Source: CAYONZ01 sp964405465 | GTDB taxonomy: Bacteria; Bdellovibrionota; Bdellovibrionia; Bdellovibrionales; JAMPXM01 | Direction of reading: 5' to 3' | Length of the DNA: 64,000 nt | NCBI GenBank assembly: GCA_964405465.1 | Contig: CAYONZ010000005.1 | Location: 49,480-113,479 of the forward strand | Part shown: positions 26,209 to 35,904 of the stretch, piece after piece | How positions within the stretch are numbered: the first letter of the stretch is position 1 | Layout of the letters: each line of letters begins with the position of its first letter | Notes under the pieces: generated by a model | Database searches by the model: none | Told to the model about the DNA's origin: nothing | Seen by the model: the letters and a program-made list of their open reading frames with translations, nothing else | Made by a program: the position numbers and the translations under genes

Positions 26209-26558
26209 GCGGATTTTTTGCGCAAGGGGTCTCGTTTGCACTTGAAGAATGCGCATCGTGAGTTCAGCTATGCAAAAAAATTGAAACTTTTCTTGAAAGT
26301 TTGGCTGAGCTTGATAGCCTTTTGATTGTGCACTCGCCTCGAGCGTGAATGCCAGTTTTGTCTTGGGCAAGATTTATCTCGGTGCAGTTTTTTTTGGACA
26401 GTATTATTTGGAACCAGATAAGTGAACTGAATGCCGAGATTGAACGCTCACGGGATTGAGAGATGATTTTTGGTTTAGATGTAGGCCAGGTACTGCAACA
26501 ATGATTGTGGCGGTAATGGTGGCATAAAAATGACGGAAAAACAGAGGAAGGGCATTAT
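26209..26558 (+). other. Intergenic region between pheT and ihfA
   Basis: No gene is supported in these 350 bases. A possible ihfA promoter is TTGGAC near 26394 with GATAAG 17 bases later, a weak match. A ribosome site (GGAAGG) lies near 26547. The length suggests ihfA has its own control even though the gene order is that of a pheST-ihfA operon. Confidence 0.35.
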
Positions 26559-26897
26559 ATGGACGCTCAAAATGTTGGGAAATCGACAATGACGAAGGCA
26601 GATATCGTTGAGAAGGTTTACGAGAAAATTGGATTTTCCAAAAAAGAAGCCGCAGAGTTAGTCGAGCTGGTTTTTGATTGCATGAAAGATGCTCTTCACC
26701 AGGGCGAAAAGGTTAAAATTTCGGCATTTGGAAATTTTGTGGTGAACGGCAAACATGAACGACTGGGGCGGAATCCTCGCACAGGCGAGCCGATGATGCT
26801 AAAGGCTCGTCGTGTTGTGAAGTTTAAATATAGCCAGGTCCTGAAGGCGATGCTCAATGGGCAAGACGTTTCTGGGATGAACGATGACAACGATTGA
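26559..26897 (+). CDS. ihfA: Integration host factor alpha subunit
   Basis: Sequence-specific DNA-bending protein of the HU/IHF family, 112 residues. The N-terminal helices (MTKADIVEKVYEKIGFSKKEA) and the DNA-binding arm with the signature FGNFVVNGKHERLGRNPRTGEP, in which the Pro of the intercalating tip is present, are clear. Residues after ~100 form a short acidic tail. An in-frame ATG at 26589 is an alternative start, but the first ATG has GGAAGG at suitable distance. The beta subunit is not in this window. The following merR gene starts inside this gene (14-base overlap), so the two are coupled. Confidence 0.93.
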   Translation: MDAQNVGKSTMTKADIVEKVYEKIGFSKKEAAELVELVFDCMKDALHQGEKVKISAFGNFVVNGKHERLGRNPRTGEPMMLKARRVVKFKYSQVLKAMLNGQDVSGMNDDND

Positions 26898-27876
26898 TTC
26901 AATCAACCACTCATCCTCGCAGAGTTCTCAGGCCGGATTTTCCCAAGAGGGATTAAGTCAGGACCTATCAAAATCAGCGGCTTCTGAATCTCGGCAGGAT
27001 TCGACAAATCAATCTGGTGGTGAGGATGCTTTGTCTCTGCAAAAAATAGCCACGGTTGTCGCGGGCGAAACCTATTCTATGAATTCTATGGGACGTTATG
27101 GAGTGTTTTCCATTACAACCGGACAAGAGCGACTCTCCGATGAATTGGATGCCGCCGACTTTGTTGCGCGGGCACAGGCAGAAGTGTCTGAAAGTTTAAT
27201 TTTGCAAAGGGATCAGCAAAGTGATGGTGGTATTGATTTACATATCGACCTTCATATCGCAGCACCTTCGGTAAATGAGAATCGAGTTGAGTTGTCAAAA
27301 AAACATTCGGAACACCCTGCAGCAGTAAGTGACGCTGCAATTGAGGGCTTAGAAGAGTTGGCGCTTGATGATGCCTTTGTGGATGAGGAAATTTCGGTTG
27401 CTGAAATGGAGGAGTTGACCCGAGACCACCATGTCGAGCCGCTACTTCTCAATGTGGATGCGATGGAAGCGCCGATCGGTGTAGATGAAGAGTTGCGTAA
27501 GGACTTATCGCGAATTCCGCAAAAAATGGCCTATAAAATAGGTGAGGCCGCCGATATGGTGGGCGTGAAGCAGTATGTTTTGCGTTACTGGGAGACTGAG
27601 TTTGATTCTTTGCGGCCGCGAAAATCCAAAAATAATCAGCGTGTTTATACAAAGCGAGAAATTGAGAATGCGCTTTTGATAAAAAAGCTTTTGTACCGTG
27701 ATCGGTTTTCAATTGAAGGTGCGCGCGCCGCTCTGAAGTCATTGCGAGCTCAGGTAAAAGAAGAAAAAGAAATCAAAACATTGACGCTCACTCTGACCCA
27801 TAAGCATGAAATGGCATCGCTGAAAATGCGGTCCTTGATTGATGATTTGCGTCGATTTCGCTCGCGTTTCAATTAG
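26884..27876 (+). CDS. MerR family transcriptional regulator with long acidic N-terminal extension
   Basis: A winged-helix MerR DNA-binding domain lies at about residues 210-285 (KIGEAADMVGVKQYVLRYWE and NNQRVYTKREIENALLIKKL), followed by a short coiled-coil tail. The ~205 residues before it are Ser-, Gln-, Glu- and Asp-rich and look disordered, which is unusual: MerR proteins normally start with the DNA-binding domain. A MerR gene directly after ihfA is a conserved arrangement in many proteobacteria; its targets are generally unknown. No Cys-based metal site is visible. The gene overlaps ihfA by 14 bases and ends in a 4-base convergent overlap with the RluA gene. Confidence 0.85.
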   Translation: MTTIDSINHSSSQSSQAGFSQEGLSQDLSKSAASESRQDSTNQSGGEDALSLQKIATVVAGETYSMNSMGRYGVFSITTGQERLSDELDAADFVARAQAEVSESLILQRDQQSDGGIDLHIDLHIAAPSVNENRVELSKKHSEHPAAVSDAAIEGLEELALDDAFVDEEISVAEMEELTRDHHVEPLLLNVDAMEAPIGVDEELRKDLSRIPQKMAYKIGEAADMVGVKQYVLRYWETEFDSLRPRKSKNNQRVYTKREIENALLIKKLLYRDRFSIEGARAALKSLRAQVKEEKEIKTLTLTLTHKHEMASLKMRSLIDDLRRFRSRFN

Positions 27877-28781
27877 GTTAATTGTGGGAGCTCAAAGCTG
27901 AGCTCTTGCCCATACAGATTTTTGAAATTCAATTGAGTGCTCCAAAGGGCGATTTGCTCGCGAGAGTCTTCAAATGGAGGGTTGCTCCAGTGAGCTCCGC
28001 CGTAGTTTAGATCACCTAAAATGGGAAAGCCGAGGGCGGAGAGTTGCGCGCGAATTTGGTGGGTGCGGCCCGTGATGAGCTCAATTGTAAATGCAACTTT
28101 GACCATTGATGGCACCTCCGCTGGAGTGGCACCTTGGTCATTCAGTGCATGGGATATTTTTGCAGACTTAATTTTTAAGAGGCACTCTTGCCATCCGGCT
28201 TCTAGATTTTTGGATACGGTTTTGTTTCCTCGTGCACTAGGCTGCATATAGTGGCGAATCAAGCCCGAGGGTAGGCAGCTCGAGTCCGTAAGATGAGTTA
28301 GATTTTTCGGCACGACCGAGTGCGCTAAATATGATTTATTTACTGCTCCGGAACGGATTTGTTTATTGAAGTATTCCTGTGCTTCGGTGCTCTTGGCATA
28401 AACCATCAGACCAGAGGTGGGCACATCAAGTCTGTGGGTGATATAGATTCGTGCTCCAAATTCTTTTTCAAGTAAATAGAGAAGGTTTTCTTGTCGGTTA
28501 TCAACCGTTGCATGAGTCGGAATGCCATGGGGCTTATCGATAACGATAAAAGCTTCATCTTCAAAGATGATCCTCGATCTTAACCCAGGAACTTCTGGAA
28601 ATCGTCGTGGCTGGGTGTGAAGCCGAAAATAGGATTGACTGGCAACTGGATCTTCAAACTGTTCCGGCCGAACTCTTCGCCCGTCATGATAAAGTGCGCC
28701 CAAGGCACAAAGCTCACGCAAACGCTGTTCGGAAATTTCGGCAAAGGTTTCGGCGAGTACAATGAAAAGGGCTCCGCCCAT
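27873..28781 (-). CDS. RluA family pseudouridine synthase
   Basis: Converts uridine to pseudouridine in rRNA or tRNA; 302 residues. The catalytic Asp motif is HRLDVPTSGLMVYAKS, with further family blocks IVIDKPHGIPTHA and TGRTHQIRAQLSALGFPILGD. An S4-like N-terminal segment (SEQRLRELCALGALYHDGRRV) may help bind RNA. The start at 28781 (ATG) is chosen because the upstream gene on this strand stops at 28828; a longer frame to 29012 would overlap it and adds unrelated sequence. Which uridine is modified cannot be told. It follows the giant hydrolase gene by 46 bases and may be co-transcribed. Confidence 0.9.
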   Translation of the reverse strand: MGGALFIVLAETFAEISEQRLRELCALGALYHDGRRVRPEQFEDPVASQSYFRLHTQPRRFPEVPGLRSRIIFEDEAFIVIDKPHGIPTHATVDNRQENLLYLLEKEFGARIYITHRLDVPTSGLMVYAKSTEAQEYFNKQIRSGAVNKSYLAHSVVPKNLTHLTDSSCLPSGLIRHYMQPSARGNKTVSKNLEAGWQECLLKIKSAKISHALNDQGATPAEVPSMVKVAFTIELITGRTHQIRAQLSALGFPILGDLNYGGAHWSNPPFEDSREQIALWSTQLNFKNLYGQELSFELPQLT

Positions 28782-28827
28782 AGGGCTGAGCCTGTGGAGA
28801 ACTCCGTATTCAGTACCACGCGGACGT

Positions 28828-31800
28828 TCAGGGTATGAATTTGAGTGATTTGAAGTAGGCCTCAGAAGAATCTCCCGTGTCGTTAGAATCGTGTTGAATC
28901 GTGATTGCGATGATTTCCATATCACTAACCTTGCGGTTTGGAAATGCGCGGGCAAGATCTTCGGCAAGACTTCGGTCAAAGTTTTGTGGTTTGCCAAGCA
29001 TACTCTGGTCATTCAGCAAGAGCTGCTTTGCCTCAGGGAGAGTTGCAACCACGATGTTTTTGTTCGAGTACCAGTTTTCAAATATGTCACCAGGCTTTCT
29101 TGCCTCTCCCTCTGCTGGGTCACCCCAATAGTAGCCAAATAAAAAAATGTGATCGCGATTCATATCAAGAATAGAGCGATCGCCATTGGTCACCTTCTCG
29201 CGAATAGTGAACCAAACTTGAAATGCAGAATCATCTTTTCCAGTATGACCCTTGACAGGATCTGCACCCTTAACGCCTTTGGTGACGGCGAGGCGGAGTT
29301 GCATATGGGAAAATTCTGTCGGATTGAATCGATAGGCGGCAGTGGTGAGACGAATTGAATTCTTATTTGAACGCATCAGGGCCCAGCCTGGCTCGTTGTT
29401 GAAGTTTGCGATGCTGTAGCCGAATCCAGTATTGTCGTCGCATCCTCCTGGCGATCGCGATTCATAGTTGAATTGGTGGTCCATGCGAAAGTGGACAAAG
29501 CTCTGGTGATGCACAGAAATATCAATTCCGTTTGGAAAGTTATGAGTCGTTGTGGGAGAAACCCGAATTGCTCCGAGTGCATCCGATAGTTTTGCAACAT
29601 CAAGTGTATTGTAGGGTTCAAATTTGAGTTGGTTGGATGGCAAACTCACCTGAGGTTCATAGTTGTCTGCCGGGTCATTTACCTCAGGGAGAAGAGCCTT
29701 GTTGAGGTCATAGCTGGATTGGTAACGGGTGCGAAAGTCTTTGTCTTTGAGGTAGTCCAGTGGGTTCAGCAACCAGGAGTTGATAACGGCCTGGTCATTT
29801 TGAATTTTTACTGTAGAAAAAGACTTTTCAGACACCCTGGCGAGTTTGTTGTGAAGTTTTAAGATTTGTCGTGCATTGATTTTAAGATTTTGATCTTCAT
29901 TTTCGATGTCAAGTTGAGAAAGGGTTTTGATAATGGCCTTCATAAATGCTTTTTGCGGAAAACGAGAAGAAAGAATTCCCGCAAGATGATCGGCGTTGAG
30001 TGTACCTAGGTCTATTGCGCCCATGGCTTCAGGAAATTTAGAGGCGCTGACCGTGACGACGCCATCGTTTTCTTCATCAAACTGCGCGATGAGTTTGGTT
30101 GCTTTCATAAAGAGGTGTGAGTTTTCTGGGTCTGATTTAAATGTAATCGAAAAGTACCGAGTGAGACCCGTAAGAGCTCGTTCATTTTTTCTCCAAAATC
30201 GCGCCATATAAGTTGGAACAACTGAACGCGAGGCCTGTTGCTCTGTCGCACAAATTTTGGGTCCCTGATTTTCAGAAAGCAAGTTGACTAGCGTGAATGG
30301 CAAATCTGTTTTATTGAGAATCGAGGATCCCCAAAGAGGACTTGCGATCGAGACAAATGCTTTAATATTTAAAGATGCGAACTCAGGGGCTTTAACCAAA
30401 GCATGTAGACCATCCACAGCACCTTTAGAATAACCCAAGAACAGATAGCTCGGTTCTTTATTTCCACGCTCCTTTTCGAGGCGTTGATCTTCTTTCAGAT
30501 AATTGAGAATGATGCGAGCATTGAATTCTGATGAACATGTGCTTTCAACAGGAGGAGAAATAACTCGAAGTCCAAGTTCCTCACGAATTGCAGCAAGACC
30601 TAGGCTAAAGATCTCTTTGTCAAAGATGCTGTTGTAAACACCGGGAATGTAAACAATCGTCGTATTCTTAAGATCAGCAGGGTAGAGCTCTGCAATTGGC
30701 GTGGGGTAAAGTTTGTCTTCAAGAGAAGACTCTTGCATGGCTTCAAAAAAAAGTTTTTGCGCCAGGGTTTGAGTGCTACTGAATTTCTTGGCTAGTGTTT
30801 TTGGATCGTTCGAATTCGAAGTCTGAGAACTGATCCATGACTTAGCAAAATCAGTGTCGCGTGGATCATCGAGTTCATTTTTTTCTTGAATGTTCAAAGC
30901 GCTCTCTAGCAAATATGGCATCTGATAAAGTTTCATAGTAGATCTCTTTGCTGCGAGTGCTGCTAGTTGAAAATTCTTTGGCAAAGGAGCACCGCTACCG
31001 GCCGATGATGTGGTCAGAACCTCAGGCGAAAGGCGTTGGAGCAGTGGGAATTTTTGCTGAATTTTTTTGATAGTTGGATTTTGTGCAAGTGCTTCAATCG
31101 ATGGATTTCGGACTATCGTGTCGGTGAGTGAGCCGATCTCTTCAGGAGTAATCAGCTTCTGAAAATCAAAATTAGACAGCTCAAACTGACTAGGGGGTAA
31201 ACTGATCGAACCTGTGTTGGAAATTCCCATTTTAAAAGCCTGAATCATAGATTGAATCTCAGTGACCAAAAAGTAGGATCGTGTGTCTGCAACAAAGCGG
31301 CTCATGTATTGAAAAATTCTTTTCTGCGTAAAGTCTCGAGCTTTGGTTTCGATCTGTGGATCCTTAAGCGCTTGTTTTAAAATTTCTTTTTGACCTGATT
31401 TTTGAGATTTCGCGATTGATCCAAAAAGCTCTTCGGCTTTGAGATCAAGAACTCCAAGTAGATCCTTCGATCGCACCATGCCTGGAATTTTTCGAGAGGT
31501 TGAAGCCAAGAGTCCAAAACTCGACGCAGCACTTAAACTGCCGTGAGTACGGTACATTTTGGTAAATCCACCGAGTGGCCCACGAATGAAATAGCCATCT
31601 TTGGTGGTGATGATGAGATTTGGAAAGTCAAAGTGCTCAAGAGATCCAGCCTCAGCAATTCGATAAAGGGCATCAGGATAGCCAGATTTAGCAGTAGCTG
31701 TAAGTGCAGTTTGTGGATCAATTGCAACGAGATTTGACTTACTAGAGATAAGCGAATCAGCAATCTGAAGTGGATTTCCTTCTTGAACAAAGTAGTAAAT

Positions 31801-32907
31801 AGAATTTGTTTTTATATTTTTTTGTACAAAGCCCATTCCATCGCGAGAGACCACTTTCATCGTATAAAACTGTTCATCGCCAAAAGAATCGAGCCTTCGC
31901 TCGTGAATGGACACTGCAAGGTCAAACCAAGGCTCTTGGCGAAGAGCAGACAGCAGGGCATTTTCATTGTTTCGACTTTTTAGGTAAACAGGTGCCCAGG
32001 ATCCCAATGCCATAAGTGGAGTGGCCACATCTTTTTGATTTCTAATCTCAGAAACATAATTTAATCCTGCCCTACCCATAACAGGAGCGAGGTCAACTCC
32101 AATGAGCTCGGACTCCATGCCACCTTCTTGAAAACGGCCAATATTGCCATGATCAGAAATCATGATGAGTTCGACTTCTTGTTCACGATCTTTGAATGTT
32201 TTAAGCATGCGTTTTATCTCGAGATCAAGCGTGACTAAGACCGGAAATAAACGATTAAATTGCGTGTGAGCCGTAGAATCTACTGCGCCAATATAGCCAG
32301 TTATTACATCTTCAGACTTGGAGCTTAGGATTTGGTCGATGACGGATCGAATTTCCAGCTTTGGTACTTCCTCTGTTGGAAAGTACATCAAGGCTTCCAC
32401 GTAAGGATTGAAGAAATTTTCGAAAGCATTCATATAGTATTTTGGAAAGGCAAGGCGACGAAAATAGTCTCTTGGATCACCTTCTATAGATTGTGAAGCT
32501 TCGTCGTAATGCGTGGCTTCGACTGAGCGAATGCGGCCTGCTCGGCCAAATACTTCAGGAGTGTGCATGATAGTTGACCAACTTAAATCAGTCATTGAGG
32601 GAAAAGGTGCAACGTGGGCTCCTGCATTTTTGAAATCAGTAAAGAGACCTTTCTGACGTGCGACCTGGTAGGCGTTGAAACTTAAACCATCGACTCCAAG
32701 TACTATGAGTTTTTTCTGTGACGGAGATTTTGATTCAGATTTACTGAAGCCCGCAAAGCCAAGAAGACTCTTGAACTCAAATGCATACACATTCGAAATA
32801 CAAACTGCGACGATTGAAAAACTCACAAAAGAATTTAGAAGTATCGTTCTCAAAAAAAGTCGATGCTGGTCTTTTGTTCGAATTAAAGCTTTGAGAGTGA
32901 GGTTCAC
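28828..32907 (-). CDS. Giant secreted fusion: phosphodiesterase-like, alpha/beta-hydrolase-like and DUF3047-like parts
   Basis: A 1359-residue exported protein with an unusual architecture. An N-terminal hydrophobic segment ends in VYAFEF, a likely signal peptide or anchor. Residues ~65-510 resemble the type I phosphodiesterase/alkaline phosphatase fold: KLIVLGVDGLS (metal Asp73), PFPSMTDLSWSTIM (nucleophile region), GAVDSTAHTQF and MISDHGN. Residues ~735-1010 resemble an alpha/beta hydrolase: TTIVYIPGVYN, then GYSKGAVDG with nucleophile Ser827, and SIASPLWGSS. The last ~220 residues (DDSAFQVWFTI, FLFGYYWG, ITIQHDSNDTGDSSEAYFKS) recall DUF3047. The GTG at 32907 is chosen because AGGAG lies six bases upstream; the frame extends to 33036 but without a ribosome site. 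Substrates are unknown; phospholipid or glycerolipid head-group and acyl cleavage is a guess. Confidence 0.8.
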   Translation of the reverse strand: MNLTLKALIRTKDQHRLFLRTILLNSFVSFSIVAVCISNVYAFEFKSLLGFAGFSKSESKSPSQKKLIVLGVDGLSFNAYQVARQKGLFTDFKNAGAHVAPFPSMTDLSWSTIMHTPEVFGRAGRIRSVEATHYDEASQSIEGDPRDYFRRLAFPKYYMNAFENFFNPYVEALMYFPTEEVPKLEIRSVIDQILSSKSEDVITGYIGAVDSTAHTQFNRLFPVLVTLDLEIKRMLKTFKDREQEVELIMISDHGNIGRFQEGGMESELIGVDLAPVMGRAGLNYVSEIRNQKDVATPLMALGSWAPVYLKSRNNENALLSALRQEPWFDLAVSIHERRLDSFGDEQFYTMKVVSRDGMGFVQKNIKTNSIYYFVQEGNPLQIADSLISSKSNLVAIDPQTALTATAKSGYPDALYRIAEAGSLEHFDFPNLIITTKDGYFIRGPLGGFTKMYRTHGSLSAASSFGLLASTSRKIPGMVRSKDLLGVLDLKAEELFGSIAKSQKSGQKEILKQALKDPQIETKARDFTQKRIFQYMSRFVADTRSYFLVTEIQSMIQAFKMGISNTGSISLPPSQFELSNFDFQKLITPEEIGSLTDTIVRNPSIEALAQNPTIKKIQQKFPLLQRLSPEVLTTSSAGSGAPLPKNFQLAALAAKRSTMKLYQMPYLLESALNIQEKNELDDPRDTDFAKSWISSQTSNSNDPKTLAKKFSSTQTLAQKLFFEAMQESSLEDKLYPTPIAELYPADLKNTTIVYIPGVYNSIFDKEIFSLGLAAIREELGLRVISPPVESTCSSEFNARIILNYLKEDQRLEKERGNKEPSYLFLGYSKGAVDGLHALVKAPEFASLNIKAFVSIASPLWGSSILNKTDLPFTLVNLLSENQGPKICATEQQASRSVVPTYMARFWRKNERALTGLTRYFSITFKSDPENSHLFMKATKLIAQFDEENDGVVTVSASKFPEAMGAIDLGTLNADHLAGILSSRFPQKAFMKAIIKTLSQLDIENEDQNLKINARQILKLHNKLARVSEKSFSTVKIQNDQAVINSWLLNPLDYLKDKDFRTRYQSSYDLNKALLPEVNDPADNYEPQVSLPSNQLKFEPYNTLDVAKLSDALGAIRVSPTTTHNFPNGIDISVHHQSFVHFRMDHQFNYESRSPGGCDDNTGFGYSIANFNNEPGWALMRSNKNSIRLTTAAYRFNPTEFSHMQLRLAVTKGVKGADPVKGHTGKDDSAFQVWFTIREKVTNGDRSILDMNRDHIFLFGYYWGDPAEGEARKPGDIFENWYSNKNIVVATLPEAKQLLLNDQSMLGKPQNFDRSLAEDLARAFPNRKVSDMEIIAITIQHDSNDTGDSSEAYFKSLKFIP

Positions 32908-33185
32908 ATCGGTCTCCTGATTGAGGTTTGGAACTCGCTTTGGTAACGGTCTATCAACAGCCATGCCATTGACTTTGATCATCTTGTGCTCTGAGCTCGA
33001 TTTTACCATGTCACACTCTAGAAAAAGGTAAGGCATGAATAGTCACTCGACATAGGAATTCAAGTGTCCAAGATTTTGACAATTGAGAAACCTTGTTAAG
33101 GTCATTGAAAACGTCTTCATTGAAAGCTTGAGAGAGTGTTATGAGAGACATGGATCTGGGAATAGGGTGTTCAAGGGGAACAAAT

Positions 33186-34964
33186 ATGAAATTGATGAAA
33201 AGTTCGATGTCATTGGTTGCTTGCTCGCTTTTGGTGATGTCTTGTGGATCTCACAATCAAAATACGCAAACGACGTCAGGTGCGTCTTCGGGGCACAATG
33301 GAAAGTCTGACTCTACAGTGAGTGGATCCGTCTCGCAAAAGATGGCCAATTTTCCTGAATATGATGATGAAGATAAGGAGCTTCTAAAAGGCTCTTACGT
33401 TGCAATCTACACTGAGCCCGAAGCGAAAAATTCTTCGCCGCAACTTACGAATGCCTCGATGGAAGTCGTGCCTCTGAAAGGTAGTTTTTGGTCCTTTGTG
33501 ACTGGATCAAAAAAATCCAAGAAGAGATCTCAGGCTGCAGATAGTTCTAAAGGCGATGATTCAAAAAGCCTGGGCACTATTGTTGGGAGTATGAAGAGTA
33601 AGAGTTTAACAATTGGTACTGCCGTTGAGGGAGAAACTCCATTTGCTAACAATGAAACCCAAACTTTTATTCCAGCTTCGACAACAAAAGTGGTCACGAG
33701 CGCTGTGACGTTGGAACAATATGGTGCCGATTTTCGATACAAATCGTATTTGATGTGGATGCAGTCTAAGGAGGCCGGACCATCGGTTGCGGCAAATCTA
33801 GTGCTTTATGGACCGGGTGATCCCACTGTCGGAATGGATGAGTTTTCAAATGAAGGACGACTGCAGATTTCTGAGATCGGAAAGATCTTAAAAAAATCTG
33901 GGATCACGTCAGTTATCGGACCGATTCGCTTGCAGTCGATCGATGCGCGTTGGGATCGACCGGTTCCGGCGCCCGGTACGGCAAAAGAGGATTACTTGGC
34001 AAAGTATGGTCACCTCAGTCAGGCCTTTAATTTTAATGAAAATCGGGCATCGCTAGTGGTGACCGGTTTGAACTCTTCGCACTGGATCTCTTCGACCTTG
34101 AAATTTCCGATTGAGTACGACATGGCCAGTGGTAAGCGGGTGGCCGTTGCAATCACACCGGTCTGGGCAGGTGATGGGTCGATGGAGTCATTGAGAGTGA
34201 GCGGTTCTTGGGCTGGTCGCCGAGGCAGGCAAGTGGGCGCGACATTACCCATTTACGATGTAAAGTCTTGGATGCGCAATCAGTTGATTGAAGAAATAAA
34301 AAAGCAGGGCATTGCTTGGAATGAAACTGAGGTTGCATCAAGTGAATTCAATATTCAGCAAACTGTTTCTTTTGCTTCAGCCCCACTTTCGGACATTTTG
34401 AAGGTGATGAATAAGCACAGTAATAATTTTTTGGCCGATACCTTGTTTAAAACCTCAGCCTTGAAGTGGAAAGAAAAGGATATTCCTCTGCGTGAAGCCG
34501 GAGAAAAACTGTATGTTGATTCTATTGAAAAATGGATGAAAGAAAATGGTACGCCGGAGTTGGCAAAAGAGTTGAATTTTGTTGATGGCTCGGGTCTTTC
34601 CTTTAAAAACAGCGTCACTCCATCGGCCTTTATGGCAGTTCTTAAGGTATTTACTAAAAAACCATGGTTTCAATCTTTACTGAATTCGTTGCCGATTGCC
34701 GGGGTGGATGGAACCCTTGCGCGGCGAATGCGTGGAACTGCGGCCCAAGGTTTGATTCGAGCAAAGACCGGAACTTTGCGCGGGAGTTATCAGCTCGTGG
34801 GATATGCTCCTCGATTTAAAGAGGGAACCAAAGAGGTCGAAGAATATGTTCCATTCGTGATTTTGACGGCTACGACCCCTGGCAATATGGCTCGCGTTAA
34901 AGCGTTTCAGGGTCGTATTGGTGCGCACATTGTGAAAATGATCAACAAGAAAACCAAGAGTTGA
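33186..34964 (+). CDS. dacB: PBP4-type D-alanyl-D-alanine carboxypeptidase/endopeptidase, lipoprotein
   Basis: Penicillin-binding protein of peptidase family S13 that removes terminal D-Ala or cuts cross-links in peptidoglycan. The three active-site motifs are present: S-x-x-K as STTK (~165-168), S-x-N as HSNN, and K-T-G as RAKTGTLRG. The signal sequence ends in LLVMSC, a good lipobox, so it is lipid-anchored in the periplasm. A Ser/Gly/Lys-rich linker of ~100 residues precedes the catalytic part. 592 residues from the ATG at 33186, chosen for AAGGGG upstream and because it starts the signal peptide. In Bdellovibrio, secreted PBP4-type enzymes round up prey cells; whether this one does is unknown. 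It is divergent from the giant hydrolase gene (278 bases between starts). Confidence 0.92.
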   Translation: MKLMKSSMSLVACSLLVMSCGSHNQNTQTTSGASSGHNGKSDSTVSGSVSQKMANFPEYDDEDKELLKGSYVAIYTEPEAKNSSPQLTNASMEVVPLKGSFWSFVTGSKKSKKRSQAADSSKGDDSKSLGTIVGSMKSKSLTIGTAVEGETPFANNETQTFIPASTTKVVTSAVTLEQYGADFRYKSYLMWMQSKEAGPSVAANLVLYGPGDPTVGMDEFSNEGRLQISEIGKILKKSGITSVIGPIRLQSIDARWDRPVPAPGTAKEDYLAKYGHLSQAFNFNENRASLVVTGLNSSHWISSTLKFPIEYDMASGKRVAVAITPVWAGDGSMESLRVSGSWAGRRGRQVGATLPIYDVKSWMRNQLIEEIKKQGIAWNETEVASSEFNIQQTVSFASAPLSDILKVMNKHSNNFLADTLFKTSALKWKEKDIPLREAGEKLYVDSIEKWMKENGTPELAKELNFVDGSGLSFKNSVTPSAFMAVLKVFTKKPWFQSLLNSLPIAGVDGTLARRMRGTAAQGLIRAKTGTLRGSYQLVGYAPRFKEGTKEVEEYVPFVILTATTPGNMARVKAFQGRIGAHIVKMINKKTKS

Positions 34965-35028
34965 TTTTCATTAAATGCTTCATGGGCGTTTTTTTGAAAG
35001 AACGCCCTCGGTCCGTTTTCTTAGCAAT

Positions 35029-35511
35029 TTATTTTTTCATGGCTCCGGATTCAATCACATAGAGTGTATGTTGTGTCGGAGAAACCAAAACGATATATCC
35101 AATCGATGGAGTAGCCCAAACCACGGGTTTTTTAATTGATCGATAGATGGTTTTAAAGAGTTTATCGTATTGGTCGGCAAAGTTTTTATCAATTCCTTTG
35201 AACTGTCTTAGTTTCATGTCGGAAATGAAGTCTGCCTCCACTTTTGTAAAGATACTTTCATCCACTTCATGTTCCAGAGCTTTTTCAATATTGAGCTCAA
35301 CAGTTGCCATGGATGCGTTCACAGGAAAATCAAACTGAAAAACGGAGGGACAAAAAGGATTACGAACAGCCTCGGGAAATACTCCCTGATAGACAGCGCA
35401 TTCAAATTCAAACTTTTGCGCCTTATACTTGTTTTTTGAAAAAAAAGAATTTGCCGCGTTGGCATTGAATGAAAGAAGAATTCCTAAAACGGTAAAAATC
35501 ACTTTGCTCAT
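35029..35511 (-). CDS. Secreted protein of unknown function
   Basis: Not recognised. A 160-residue protein with a clear signal peptide (MSKVIFTVLGILLSFNANAA). The mature part holds two Cys (FECAV and NPFCPS) that could pair, and a C-terminal part rich in beta-prone residues (WATPSIGYIVLVSPTQHTLYVIE). The ATG at 35511 is supported by GGAGG upstream and the signal peptide; the longer frame to 35616 is not. It is convergent with dacB, with 64 bases between the two stops, in which GGGCGTT (34984) and AACGCCC (35001) may form a shared hairpin. Confidence 0.75.
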   Translation of the reverse strand: MSKVIFTVLGILLSFNANAANSFFSKNKYKAQKFEFECAVYQGVFPEAVRNPFCPSVFQFDFPVNASMATVELNIEKALEHEVDESIFTKVEADFISDMKLRQFKGIDKNFADQYDKLFKTIYRSIKKPVVWATPSIGYIVLVSPTQHTLYVIESGAMKK

Positions 35512-35720
35512 AAATACCTCCAGTTTAGTGATAGAATCATGGCATTTGTGACGGATGCAAGGAGGTAATAGGGTTTGATCTAAAACTTTAACAGATTTTA
35601 TTTGATCGTGATGCATGTGGTGATTGTTTATGGTTTTAGCTATGGCTGTTTAGCGATAGTTGGTTGGTGATTCAAATATGGCTTAGCAACAGTTGATATA
35701 TTGGGAGTAGGCGAGGTCCG

Positions 35721-35754
35721 AAAATAAAAAAAAGCCAGCAAATTTGCTGGCTTT
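35721..35754 (-). terminator. Intrinsic terminator on the minus strand
   Basis: A perfect 24-base palindrome (35731-35754) with arms AAAGCCAGCAAA and TTTGCTGGCTTT is followed, on the minus strand, by a T run (35721-35730). It would end transcription of the small secreted-protein gene at 35914-36285. Confidence 0.85.
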
Positions 35755-35849
35755 AAGTGATCTTCTCGTCACCACATTACTCGTGACCATTCTCGTGACC
35801 AACCATTCTAGTGATCAAAGGAGAAGTGCTGTAGATCAAAAAGAATGGA

Positions 35850-35904
35850 CCAGAGGAGTTGCATCAACAGGGGAGCTAGATCGTTAAACGTGCAACTCAT
35901 CTGG
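35850..35904 (-). other. Long-stem hairpin in the 3' UTR of the 36285 gene
   Basis: CCAGAGGAGTTGCA (35850-35863) pairs with TGCAACTCATCTGG (35891-35904): 14-base arms with one mismatch around a 27-base loop. It begins 10 bases after the stop of the minus-strand gene and lies before its terminator, so the transcript has a ~190-base structured tail. Confidence 0.55.

Noticed and set aside
26404..26589. 61-codon minus-strand frame upstream of ihfA
   Set aside because: No ribosome site and lies within the likely ihfA promoter region.
35761..35820. Short repeated TCGTGACCA units near the terminator
   Set aside because: Only two or three degenerate units, too short to call a repeat array.
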